Below, piece after piece: positions 34,607-43,564 of a stretch of DNA of 64,000 nt. This stretch comes from Chloroflexota bacterium. GTDB taxonomy: Bacteria; Chloroflexota; Dormibacteria; Dormibacterales; Dormibacteraceae. A program made the translations under genes and the position numbers. The stretch spans positions 248,001 through 312,000 of the forward strand of contig VBIW01000035.1 of assembly GCA_005880915.1 (NCBI GenBank), in the 5' to 3' direction. The notes under the pieces are model-generated. The model was not told where the DNA came from, made no database searches, and worked only from the letters and a program-made list of their open reading frames with translations. Numbering within the stretch: the stretch's first letter is position 1; each line of letters opens with the position of its first letter.

Positions 34607-37383
34607 CCGCGCTGTAGCAGGGTCCGCACGCGCGCAATGCTGGGCAGCTTGCGGAGACCGGATGCGCCGCCCACTTCGAGCAAGGCAAGCACCAGCTCGA
34701 TGTTCGAATCGCCGGCGGCAGGGGCAGCGCATTCGGGGCATCGACCCGGGTTGTGCCCGATCATCAAGCCGGCCGCCTGCGCAAGACCTTCTCCATATGA
34801 GCCGCGGCATCGCACTGCGCCCGTACCCGCCTCGAGCCCAGGCTCGGCGTTCGCCGGGACTGCGGCCAGTCGGGCGAGCCGAAACATTGACAGGTCTGGT
34901 ACTGAGTCGCCGACGGCGAGCGCCAGTGGAGGTTGGTATTCGACACCCAGGTGGCGCGCCAACGCCTGCAGCCCCGTCCGTTTGTCCACCTCGACGGCCA
35001 CGAAATCGGTCTGGGCCCAGCCCTGCTCGATGCGGATTCGGTGCGAGAGTCCCGCGGCGGCAACGACCCGTTCGGCGACCTCTAGATCGATCGCGCAACG
35101 CCGTCCCCGGCGGATGGTGAAGCCGCGGATCGAAAACTGAAAGGCGGGGTCGAGCTCCACGCCCTCGACCTCTAGAAGCGCGCGGCGCAATGCGGCGAGA
35201 TCCTCGAGCTCATCGCGGCTGATCAGGGTCTGCGACATGCCGCTCACGGCGTCATGCATCACCGACCCGTACTCCGCGACACCACCGGCGAGCCGGTAGT
35301 CGCGGCACCGTTGGACGACATCGGTCAGCGAGCGGCCGGTCGCGATCACGGGTCGAAATCCATGTCGGGTCAGCGCTCGCAGCGCCAGAAGAGCATGTCC
35401 GGACGGTGACGAGTACCACCACGGTCCACTTTCCAGCACGCCGTCGATGTCGATCGCGCAAAGCTCGCCTTTCACCGACGCGATCGCATCATGGAGATAG
35501 CGGTGCGCCATGAATTTCCGGTGCAGCGATGCGGCGCGCCGCTCGCCGTCGGTGAGCAGCTCGACCAGCGCCGCATGCGAATCGCCATTCGCCGTCTCTT
35601 TTCGCAGGATCGTATCCCTCCGATCGGCCTGGCTGACCACCTGATACAGAAACCAGCGCGCATCGTCGATCTCAACGCCGGTCGCCGCATCGAACTCTTC
35701 GCGCGCGCAGGCCCCGAAGTCTTCGTCCGGAAGCCGTTGCGCGGCCGCCGCGGCCACGTCGTATGCGGCGTCATAGCTGAGCGGGACCTGATAGACGAAG
35801 GGCGCCTCCGCAAAATCGCGTTTGAGTACGGTCCCGTTCACCTGGAACCACTGGCCCGGCCCCATGTCAGAGTCGATCAGTGAGGGACGCGCCGCATGAA
35901 GGAGCCTTTTTGCCGCACTGTGAAGGACCGGGCGAAGCGGAAGCGCGAGGCGGCCGAAACCAACGGCGAGCCAGCGGGCCGCCTGTTCCCAGACCGCGTC
36001 GTGGCCGGCCAACCTCGCTGAGAGATCGTCATGCACTGGCAGCAGCGATGCCCGTTGCATCGCGTAGCGGGCGAGGTGACGAGCGAGCGCCGCGCGCTGG
36101 ATTGGATCCGACTCATCGATAGAGGCGCTTGCAGGGATCCACTCGCGATACATCAGGCCGTCTTTAGTCCCGTGGATGTCAGGGACCAGGCCGCCCAGCC
36201 GGGCCCCGATCGCGGCTGCTGCATCCGCGAACAGTCCGAGCCCGACACCGGTCACTAACACGCCGCCAGTCTCGTATGCGCCGTCCGCGCCGAGGATCTG
36301 GACGTCGAATCTCGCCCTGACATGAGTCCGGCGGTCCATGTGGCTCCACTCCTTGCGCACCGCTCGTGCCACCCTGGTTTCCAGCAGCTCCGACAGGGTG
36401 TCGGCAACGGCGCCCTCGTCAAGGAGCGAGTGGACGTGCCATTCCTGCCACTCGAGGCGGACCTGGCGCCAGGGCTTGAGCCGCTCCGACCAGCCCGCCG
36501 CGCCAGGGAACAGCTGAAGCAGAAGCGTGACCCGCTCCGCGTCGATTCCATGCGCCACGAGCTCGTCCGCCGTTCGCGCGACGCTGCCGCCTGAGGTCGG
36601 CGGGTCATCCACGATCACTACCTCTGCCGCGGCGGCCGCCGCCTGCCTCAGAAGCCTGCGATCGCGAGGGAGCTCAGGCTGGCCCGGCCGCCGGCTCGTC
36701 CACTCCACGTGGGTGAAGCCGGCCTTGCGCAATGCGGTGGCCACGATGGGTGCCATGAAGCATCCCGACGTCCTGACGCCGATGACGAGCACCGGACGTT
36801 GGCGATCAGGTCGCACGCAGGCGAAACGCTCCGCCAGCGCGATGCAGTCCTCAGGCCGCTGATCGAACGTGAAGAAGCACCGTGGGGGAATCGCGATCTG
36901 CCGGAGAGGCAGGCCTTCAGCGCCAGACAGGCCGCGCCACTCCCGGCGAAGCTCGCTGACGTCGGTCGCTGCGGCGCCCCACAGCGCGTCCGCCAGCCGG
37001 CCCGCAAATGCCTCCAGGGACTCGAGATGTCGGACCAGGTTTTGCTCGCGTCTGACACGCAGCAAGCGCGACGTGGCTTCGGTCGCCCGCAAGACGAGCC
37101 CGGCGGCTCCTCCGGCGGGTTTGCGCAGTCGCGACGCGTATTTCCTGATCCGCCTCAAGTCGCCGGCGTCACGATGTAGGTAGTCACTGACGACCTGGCA
37201 CATCGAGGCGACCGCCAGGTAGGAGTCCACGAGTGCGGCGTCGTCGCTTCGGTCGGCCGCGGCCAGGCGAGCCCCTGCCAGCTCGACGAGCTCCTGAAGC
37301 TCGAACACGGGGTGATAGCTGGGTGTCGCCACAGGCGCCGGTTGTTTTGTGCGAGGCGCATCCGCAAGCGCCGGCGTCGTCAT
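34603..37383 (-). CDS. Phosphoribosyltransferase / kinase-like / HAD phosphatase fusion
   Basis: A 926-residue protein with three parts. Residues about 150-300 hold a type I phosphoribosyltransferase fold with the PRPP motif VVIVDDPPTSGGSVARTADE near residue 260. Residues about 375-560 look kinase-like: VLVTGVGLGLFADAAAAIG, then IDSDMGPGQWFQ and TVLKRDF in positions reminiscent of the catalytic and metal loops of aminoglycoside-phosphotransferase-type kinases. Residues about 635-900 are a HAD phosphatase: CAIDIDGVLESGP (nucleophile Asp near 645), VIATGRSLTD and LAVGDSVPDLSMF. It is the last gene of the 13-gene operon and starts in an ATGA overlap. The PRTase and HAD calls are firm; the middle call is tentative. 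It may make or remodel a phosphoribosyl or sugar-phosphate group for the glycan. Confidence 0.82.
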   Translation of the reverse strand: MTTPALADAPRTKQPAPVATPSYHPVFELQELVELAGARLAAADRSDDAALVDSYLAVASMCQVVSDYLHRDAGDLRRIRKYASRLRKPAGGAAGLVLRATEATSRLLRVRREQNLVRHLESLEAFAGRLADALWGAAATDVSELRREWRGLSGAEGLPLRQIAIPPRCFFTFDQRPEDCIALAERFACVRPDRQRPVLVIGVRTSGCFMAPIVATALRKAGFTHVEWTSRRPGQPELPRDRRLLRQAAAAAAEVVIVDDPPTSGGSVARTADELVAHGIDAERVTLLLQLFPGAAGWSERLKPWRQVRLEWQEWHVHSLLDEGAVADTLSELLETRVARAVRKEWSHMDRRTHVRARFDVQILGADGAYETGGVLVTGVGLGLFADAAAAIGARLGGLVPDIHGTKDGLMYREWIPASASIDESDPIQRAALARHLARYAMQRASLLPVHDDLSARLAGHDAVWEQAARWLAVGFGRLALPLRPVLHSAAKRLLHAARPSLIDSDMGPGQWFQVNGTVLKRDFAEAPFVYQVPLSYDAAYDVAAAAAQRLPDEDFGACAREEFDAATGVEIDDARWFLYQVVSQADRRDTILRKETANGDSHAALVELLTDGERRAASLHRKFMAHRYLHDAIASVKGELCAIDIDGVLESGPWWYSSPSGHALLALRALTRHGFRPVIATGRSLTDVVQRCRDYRLAGGVAEYGSVMHDAVSGMSQTLISRDELEDLAALRRALLEVEGVELDPAFQFSIRGFTIRRGRRCAIDLEVAERVVAAAGLSHRIRIEQGWAQTDFVAVEVDKRTGLQALARHLGVEYQPPLALAVGDSVPDLSMFRLARLAAVPANAEPGLEAGTGAVRCRGSYGEGLAQAAGLMIGHNPGRCPECAAPAAGDSNIELVLALLEVGGASGLRKLPSIARVRTLLQRG

Positions 37384-38420
37384 GCCGCGCGGCGTGCGGG
37401 TCGGGCTATGTCGGCGAGATGGCGGTGCAGCGCTTCCGCATAGACAGGCAGGTCGAACTGAGCGAGCACCGCGTCGCGGGCGTTTGCTCCGAGCCTGCGG
37501 CGCTCCGCCGGATCATCAAGCAGGCGCCGCAAGGCGTCATGCAGGGCGGCAGGATCGCCTGGCGGCACGAGGACACCGGTCTCGCCGTCGACGACCACAT
37601 CGCGCTGTCCCCCGGTCGCGCTGACGACTACCGGGCGGCCCATCGCCATCGCCTCGAGGATCGTCGTCACCCCGGCCTGGAAGTCGTTCGGGATCAAAGG
37701 AACCACGACAACGGCGGAGAGCGCGTACAGCTCGCGCAGCTCGGTGGCGCTCCTCATGCCGACCGTGATGTTGGACGGCATCGTCGCGGGCATCCGGCAC
37801 ACCGCGCCGGGCGAATAGAGGCTTCCGGCGCCGATGATCGTCCGCACCGGAAGGTCGCGGACCGCCGCGGCCAGCGTCGCGTAGTCGCGGTGCTCGCGGC
37901 CGGCGGACACGATCACCGACTGGCCGGACTCGGGCTGTGCCTGCCAGAAGCTAGCATCCGCGTAGTACGGCACGAATGCCGCGGACCCGGGCCCAAAACC
38001 GAGCGAGTCCACCGCGACCTCGAGCTGTGTCCGCGAATGGACGAGCATGCGCGTGATCCCCATGTGACGCAGCCAGCGGAGCATCCTCGGTTTGGAACGG
38101 GATGTCAGGTGGTGGCCGAGAACAAGGTGCGGGCGGCTTGGACCGATCGTCTCCAGCGCCACGCCAAGTGGGATGCCGACATGCTCCCCGTCCGAGAAGA
38201 CGGCATCAGCATTCTCCGCGGCACGCAGCGCTGCCCTCACTTGCCGCAAGGACCGGCTTGTCGACCTGCCGGGTGCGATTCCAAGCGTCGACCAGTCGAG
38301 GAGCCGGACGCCGTAGTCGCGCTCCAGCGCGATGAACTCAGGCACCGGCCGCGTACCGTTGCGGATGGCCAGGCGGGCGTTCGGGCCGGCGTCGGCCGAG
38401 ACAATCATCAGCGTTCTCAC
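37380..38420 (-). CDS. Glycosyltransferase family 4
   Basis: A 346-residue GT-B enzyme. The N-terminal domain is short and unusual, and the C-terminal domain is typical: VIVSAGREHRDYATLAAAVR, VVVPLIPNDFQAGVTTILEA, MAMGRPVVVSATGGQRDVVV and DGETGVLVPPGDPAAL. Both its start and stop overlap neighbouring genes by 4 bases. It probably transfers a hexose within the operon's glycan. Confidence 0.9.
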   Translation of the reverse strand: MRTLMIVSADAGPNARLAIRNGTRPVPEFIALERDYGVRLLDWSTLGIAPGRSTSRSLRQVRAALRAAENADAVFSDGEHVGIPLGVALETIGPSRPHLVLGHHLTSRSKPRMLRWLRHMGITRMLVHSRTQLEVAVDSLGFGPGSAAFVPYYADASFWQAQPESGQSVIVSAGREHRDYATLAAAVRDLPVRTIIGAGSLYSPGAVCRMPATMPSNITVGMRSATELRELYALSAVVVVPLIPNDFQAGVTTILEAMAMGRPVVVSATGGQRDVVVDGETGVLVPPGDPAALHDALRRLLDDPAERRRLGANARDAVLAQFDLPVYAEALHRHLADIARPARRAA

Positions 38421-38989
38421 GCCTGGACCTCACGGGGCGCCGCCCAAGTATGTGGTGCAACTGCCCGCACGGTGGCAGGGACTCCAACCGCGGTTGCGCC
38501 TGCAGGCACGTCGTGGATGACGACGGCGTTGGCGCCGACGGAGCAGCCGTTACCGAGCCGAACCGCGCCAAGCACCCGGGCGCCGGCGCCGACGAAAACG
38601 CCATCGCCGATCAATGGGAACTCCCACTCGTTACGCATGCCGATGGTGACGGCGTGGATGAACGTGGCGTTGGCGCCGACCGCCTCGGCGATCACCACAC
38701 TCCCATAAGGATGCGGGATGTACAGCCCGGGTCCGATGGGCACGGCCGGTCCGATCTCGAGTCCGAAAAGCAGCATGTTCAGGCGCTCCAGGAGAGTCGG
38801 CAGTCCCCGCAGCCGGTGCACGTGACACCAGCGCGATGCGCGGTAGATCGCAGTGGCCCACAGGGCCGGGTGACGCCACAGCAGCCGGAGCACGTCGCGG
38901 CGTCGCAACCGCAGATCGCTCGGAACGCCACCGACAGGCCGGACCGACCGGTCGAGCCACCGCTTCACGTCTTCGCCGAACGCGCTCAC
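38417..38989 (-). CDS. Serine-acetyltransferase-like hexapeptide acyltransferase
   Basis: A 190-residue left-handed beta-helix protein. Hexapeptide turns run from IGPGLYIPHPYGSVVIAEAV through FIHAVTIGMR to IGDGVFVGAGARVLGAVRLG and VGANAVVIHDVPAGATAVGV, the CysE-type pattern with the catalytic-His region IPHPYG. Its place between two glycosyltransferases points to O-acetylation of a sugar rather than to cysteine synthesis. Overlaps of 4 bases on both sides couple its translation. The acyl donor is probably acetyl-CoA. Confidence 0.9.
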   Translation of the reverse strand: MSAFGEDVKRWLDRSVRPVGGVPSDLRLRRRDVLRLLWRHPALWATAIYRASRWCHVHRLRGLPTLLERLNMLLFGLEIGPAVPIGPGLYIPHPYGSVVIAEAVGANATFIHAVTIGMRNEWEFPLIGDGVFVGAGARVLGAVRLGNGCSVGANAVVIHDVPAGATAVGVPATVRAVAPHTWAAPREVQA

Positions 38990-39996
38990 GCAGTTGTCTC
39001 CGCGGTTCTCGGGGCCGGGTCCTGGCGCGTGAGCTCAAGTGCGCGCTCACGGCCGAGTTGCCCGGCGACCCCGCGCCAGTAGGCGGCGGTGAACAGAGCA
39101 GAGCAGAGCTGCATCGCCGCCGCGTTCAGCCCCGATGTTTGTGCTGCCACCGTCACCGCGAAACCGCAGCCGGGAAGAGCTCGCCACAGCAGCGGCTGGG
39201 CAAGCACTGATCGCGTCAGCAGCCGCGTGTAGCGATGCCGGCCTTGAAACTCACGTTTGACCCAACCTGGCAGGTCGTCTCCTGTGCGAATTCGTTCGAG
39301 CATCACGTCTGTTCGCCCGTAGTCGTGGGCTGCGCTGAGCCATGCTGAAAACGAACGCCGCGCAAGGTGCTTCGCGGCCGCGTCCGGATTGAACACGAAG
39401 CGGAGGCCGCGGTCGTGGAGCCGCCAGGCGAGCTCGACATCCTCTCCACGGGTGAAGGCCTGGTTGAATCCGCCGGCCGCCCTTACATGGTCGGCCCCGA
39501 CCGACGCGTTGCCCGTATAGAACTGCCTTGGTGTGGGCGTCCAATCGCCGGCCTGCATGGCACGGTACTGCTCGCTGAGCGTTGTCCACTCCCACTTTGC
39601 CCAGGGCGCGGGCCGCGTCTCATCGGCCGCGAGGAGCGGGCCGATGACCACGAGATTGGGCTCTGCGTGCGCCAAAGCATGCTGCTCGACCAGCGAACGA
39701 GCGGGTATCACGTCATCGTCCAGAAAAAGGACATATGGTTCCGTCGCGAGCTCGAGGCCGCGATTGCGAGCTGCGGCTGGTCCGCCTTTCACCTGGTTGA
39801 CGACGCGGCACCTGAATGGGTACTCGCGCATAGCAAGCGACTCGTCAAAGGTGTCGGGGCCATCGATGACGACTACGACCTCGAAGCACTCGGCTGGGTA
39901 CGTCTGCTCGCTCAGCGCGTCGAGCATGCGGAGCAGCGATCGGGGTCGCCGATGGGTCGGCGTGACGATGCTGAAACGCAGCCTGGGCGCGCTCAT
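38986..39996 (-). CDS. Glycosyltransferase family 2
   Basis: A 336-residue GT-A enzyme: RFSIVTPTHRRPRSLLRMLD, VVVVIDGPDTF, GGPAAARNRGLELATEPYVL followed by FLDDDV (DxD) and FTRGEDVELAWRLHDRG (catalytic ED). C-terminal hydrophobic segments near residues 270-310 may bind the membrane. Coupled on both sides by 4-base overlaps. Donor and acceptor unknown. Confidence 0.92.
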   Translation of the reverse strand: MSAPRLRFSIVTPTHRRPRSLLRMLDALSEQTYPAECFEVVVVIDGPDTFDESLAMREYPFRCRVVNQVKGGPAAARNRGLELATEPYVLFLDDDVIPARSLVEQHALAHAEPNLVVIGPLLAADETRPAPWAKWEWTTLSEQYRAMQAGDWTPTPRQFYTGNASVGADHVRAAGGFNQAFTRGEDVELAWRLHDRGLRFVFNPDAAAKHLARRSFSAWLSAAHDYGRTDVMLERIRTGDDLPGWVKREFQGRHRYTRLLTRSVLAQPLLWRALPGCGFAVTVAAQTSGLNAAAMQLCSALFTAAYWRGVAGQLGRERALELTRQDPAPRTAETTA

Positions 39997-42614
39997 GCGG
40001 CGGCTCGGCTCAGCCTGAACCTCGCCGGCAGCCGGTCGGTCAGACCGCGAAGCTCCGCAATCTCATCGCGTGTTGGAAGCCGAAGGACAAGTGCCAGCAC
40101 CGCGAATACGACGAGGCCGGTGACGATCTCCGCGACCAGGCCGAAACGAGCCACGGCCAGGACTGCCAGCCCCATGCCGGCGGTCGCAAGGGCGGTCCGC
40201 GCGAGGCGACTCAGCAAGCGCACCTGGACGAGCCACGGCAGCAGGACGATCGCCCCGGCCGATTCGAACACCTCGGTCGCGAGCAGAGAGACTGCGGACC
40301 CGATGGCGCCATTCCCGCGCGCCTGGAAAACCGGGATCAGGATCAAGTTCGCCACGATGTTCAGGACCGTTGCGATCGCGACAACCTTGATCCACGCGGG
40401 CACCCGTCCCTGTGCCAGCAAGACCTGGTAGGCGAGCATGTTGAAGAAGGTTGGGACGACAGTCCATCCCAGGATGGCCAGCACGGGGGCCGCGCCCGAG
40501 AAAGGCTGGCCGTACAGCACCTGGATTAGGGGGCCGGAGACCAGCGCCAGCCCCGCCGCGATGGGCAGGCTCAAGACGACCGCGGTCTCCACAGCGGGAC
40601 GGCCGGCTGACTGGAGCTCTTTTGCGCCTGTTGTATGGGCCGCCGCAAGCCGCGGGAACCATGCGGTGCCGAGCACCCCGGCGACCATAAGCACCGCTGT
40701 GAAGAGCTGCACCGGCACGCCGTACCAGCCGATGACGGTGACGGGAGCGAGTGCCGACAGCAGGACCGAATCGATCCACAGGTAGGTGATGAAGAAAAGA
40801 CCGCCGATCCAGTAGCTCAGCCCCGATCGCACGATGTATCTGATCTGTCGAGCGCCCTCACGCCACTCGATCCGAAAGAGGCGGCGGCTCCAGTAGAGGT
40901 TCAGTCCGAGGAGGAGCACCGTGAGTGCGAGGTCCAGGAGCAGCAGCGCGACGATGCCGCCACCCATCAGCACGACGGCGATGCCGAAGAGGCTGATGAG
41001 CCCGTTGCCCACGAGAGCTCCGTACGCGAGGTACTCCATGCGCTCGAGTCCGGTGAACGCGGCCTGGATCGCGCCGCTGAGGGTGGCCGTCACGGTGACT
41101 CCAGTCGCCAGGAAGATGATCAGCGACTGCTCGCCGCCAAAGTGCAGCAGCTTGATATAGGCGAGCATGAAGATGAACGCAGGAATCACGCACGCAAGGC
41201 GCATGACCATGGTGCCGCCCACTAGCCGAGGTGCTCGAGTGTGGTCACGTGCAATCTCGCGCATCAGCAGGGTGCCCGCGCCCTGGTTGATTACGTTGCC
41301 CAGCAGGGCGGTGATCGCGAGTGCGATCACAAACTCGCCAATCGGGGCTGGGCCGAGCCGGCGCGGAACAAAGATGAGCCAGAGAAGGCCGAACGCCCAC
41401 GAGGCAAGCTGACCTCCGGCGAGAAACACGATGTTCCGTAGCAGTCGACCTGCCCCCGAGCTGCGCGGCAGAGCTACTTCGGCGGCGGACCGTGGGTGCG
41501 CCTCGGCCGCCACCTGGCTGGGCATGTTCAGCGTGCCTGTGCCCCGGCTCAATGCGAGCCTTGCGGCCTTCAGTGCCTCATCCACCGCGATCTCGCTGAG
41601 GCCGGCCATGGGACATGTCCAGTCCTGGCAGCCGCCCGCGGGATAGCGAGGACGCTTGCAGTCGTTGATGCTCCGCTCCATTTCCGCGGTCATCTTCTTC
41701 ACGATCAGCGGGGGTATGCCCGAGCCACCCAGCCGCTCCGGGTGAGACGGGCCGGCCAGGACGACAGTCGCCGTGCCTTCGGCTCGGGCGAGAACATTCA
41801 CGGCGCTGTCGACGGTGATCACGAGCGCGGCGCGGCGAACGACTGCGCCGAGCTCGGGTAGCGTGACCTTGCCCGCCAACGATGCCGATGCACCTGTCAT
41901 CGATTGCCGGATCGACTCGACCAGGGCCTCCTCGCTCCGAGAGCCGGTCAGCACGATGTACAGGGTTCGGTCCACGGCCAGGCCGTCAGCCAGGGAAGCC
42001 CAGCGATCGGCAGGCCACTGCTGGCACGCCCAATCAGAACCGGGATGCAGGACGACCAGCGGCCGGATTCCATCCCAGCCGGTCTGCCGGAGCGCGGCTC
42101 CGGCCGCTGCATGGTCTTGATCCGAGATCGCGATCATTGGCGCGGGTTCCGCGACGTCGGCTATGCCTGCCGACGTCAGGAGCCGCCGGTTCTGGGCGAT
42201 CTCGTCGCCGTCGAAGTCATACGGCCCCAGCTCGCTCGAGAGGAGCCATCCATGGCCCGACCCATAGCCAACCCGCGTGCGCGACCCCGCCAGCCTCGCC
42301 AGCAGACGGAGCAGAGTCGATCCCCACCACAGGACGATCACGACGTCATAAGAGACCCCGGTGGCGCGGACGATCCGCACCAGCTCGACAAGCTTGCGCA
42401 GGCGGCCTCTTGACGGATGCCGATAGAGACTGCTGACGACGAGCTGGTCCACCACGGTCGATGACCGATAGGCGGCGGCAGCGTCCTCGCCGACGACCAG
42501 CGTCAGATGCGAATCGGGGAGCGAGTCACGCACCGCGCGGATGCAGAACCCGACCCGCATGGCGTCGCCCGCCCCGCAGTCGTCGAGCACGAGCAGGACG
42601 CGGTGTCTCACCAT
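39993..42614 (-). CDS. GT9 glycosyltransferase fused to a Wzx-type flippase
   Basis: An 873-residue fusion. Residues 1 to about 365 are a heptosyltransferase-like GT9 domain: VLLVLDDCGAGDAMRVGFCI, VVLHPGSDWACQQWPADRWA, then LAGKVTLPELGAVVRRAALV and ITVDSAVNVLARAEGT. After a linker of about 40 residues, residues about 405-870 form a polysaccharide flippase with 12-14 membrane helices (opening IVFLAGGQLASWAFGLLWLI; Arg-rich C-terminus). No stop or gap separates the halves. The ATG at 42614 overlaps the previous gene by 7 bases; the frame is open further upstream, but only inside that gene. Joining the last sugar transfer to export is the obvious idea. The fusion is unusual. Confidence 0.87.
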   Translation of the reverse strand: MVRHRVLLVLDDCGAGDAMRVGFCIRAVRDSLPDSHLTLVVGEDAAAAYRSSTVVDQLVVSSLYRHPSRGRLRKLVELVRIVRATGVSYDVVIVLWWGSTLLRLLARLAGSRTRVGYGSGHGWLLSSELGPYDFDGDEIAQNRRLLTSAGIADVAEPAPMIAISDQDHAAAGAALRQTGWDGIRPLVVLHPGSDWACQQWPADRWASLADGLAVDRTLYIVLTGSRSEEALVESIRQSMTGASASLAGKVTLPELGAVVRRAALVITVDSAVNVLARAEGTATVVLAGPSHPERLGGSGIPPLIVKKMTAEMERSINDCKRPRYPAGGCQDWTCPMAGLSEIAVDEALKAARLALSRGTGTLNMPSQVAAEAHPRSAAEVALPRSSGAGRLLRNIVFLAGGQLASWAFGLLWLIFVPRRLGPAPIGEFVIALAITALLGNVINQGAGTLLMREIARDHTRAPRLVGGTMVMRLACVIPAFIFMLAYIKLLHFGGEQSLIIFLATGVTVTATLSGAIQAAFTGLERMEYLAYGALVGNGLISLFGIAVVLMGGGIVALLLLDLALTVLLLGLNLYWSRRLFRIEWREGARQIRYIVRSGLSYWIGGLFFITYLWIDSVLLSALAPVTVIGWYGVPVQLFTAVLMVAGVLGTAWFPRLAAAHTTGAKELQSAGRPAVETAVVLSLPIAAGLALVSGPLIQVLYGQPFSGAAPVLAILGWTVVPTFFNMLAYQVLLAQGRVPAWIKVVAIATVLNIVANLILIPVFQARGNGAIGSAVSLLATEVFESAGAIVLLPWLVQVRLLSRLARTALATAGMGLAVLAVARFGLVAEIVTGLVVFAVLALVLRLPTRDEIAELRGLTDRLPARFRLSRAAA

Positions 42615-43564
42615 GCGGGACCGGCCGGCAGGCGACCCTGAAGTCGCGCGCCGTAATAAGTCGCGATTCGCTTCCCGCTCCGCAGGTAGCAAACCGCCGC
42701 CTCGGTCAGGTCGCCCTTCCGGAGGTGCTCCCAGCCCCAGTCGCGCCACAGCCGCGGCAAGAGCCGGCTCTGGCGCTGGCGCCATGTCTTCTGGACGAAT
42801 CGGCGCTCCTCATCGGTCAGCCACTGGGCGTTGATCCACCGCGTGAAAAGCCGCGTCTCCTGGTTCCGCGCGTTGACCCGCCGCCCGTGGTTGAGAGCGT
42901 GGATCCGCCGCTTGACCAGGCGCTGCGGCACGTAATGCACGGTGCCGCGAAGGGCGACCCTGAGCCAGAGGTCGAGATCTTCCGCGTACCAGCCCTGGTC
43001 CTCGCTGAATCCACCGGACTTCACATAGGCCGAGCGGCGGAGGACGGAGATCGAAGGACTGACCCGCCCCCAGAAGAACAACGCCGCAAACGGGGTGGCG
43101 GCATCCTCCGGCGGTAGGAGCCGCACGCCAAACCTGGCCGGGACATACCGCGTGCCGGGCGACCCGTACTCGATCGGCCGATCTTCGGCATCGATCCATT
43201 CGGGCTCGCAGAACGCCATCGCGACTTCCGGGTGCGCGTCGAGGTAGCTCACCATCGTCTCGAGCATCGCCGGATTCAGCACGTCATCCGCGTCCAGGAA
43301 GAGGACGTAGTCGCTGTTCGATTGCGTGGCTTCGAACCCACGATTGCGAGCGGCGATCGCGCCTGCGTTGGCTTGCCGGATCAGTCTGAGACGGGTGTCG
43401 CTTTCGGCCCGGCGTGCCACGAGCTGGGGCGAATCATCGGGGCTCCCGTCATCGACGACGATGTGCTCCCAATCGGGCATCGTCTGAGCCGCGACGCTGT
43501 CGAGAAGCGCGGTCACGAATTGGCCCGCGTCGTAGCACGGGGTGATGATGCTTACCCGCGTCAC
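42608..43564 (-). CDS. Glycosyltransferase family 2
   Basis: A 318-residue GT-A enzyme: RVSIITPCYDAGQFVTALLD, HIVVDDGSPDDSPQLV, AGAIAARNRGFEATQSNSDY, then VLFLDADDVL (DxD) and GWYAEDLDLWLRVAL (catalytic ED). Overlaps the GH44 gene by 4 and the GT9-flippase gene by 7 bases. The C-terminal basic, Trp-rich helix (RQRQSRLLPRLWRDWGWEHL) may contact the membrane. Confidence 0.92.
   Translation of the reverse strand: MTRVSIITPCYDAGQFVTALLDSVAAQTMPDWEHIVVDDGSPDDSPQLVARRAESDTRLRLIRQANAGAIAARNRGFEATQSNSDYVLFLDADDVLNPAMLETMVSYLDAHPEVAMAFCEPEWIDAEDRPIEYGSPGTRYVPARFGVRLLPPEDAATPFAALFFWGRVSPSISVLRRSAYVKSGGFSEDQGWYAEDLDLWLRVALRGTVHYVPQRLVKRRIHALNHGRRVNARNQETRLFTRWINAQWLTDEERRFVQKTWRQRQSRLLPRLWRDWGWEHLRKGDLTEAAVCYLRSGKRIATYYGARLQGRLPAGPAW

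Noticed and set aside
38417-38989. Serine acetyltransferase CysE for cysteine synthesis
   Set aside because: It has the CysE-type beta-helix, but no cysteine synthase is near, and it is translationally coupled between glycosyltransferases.
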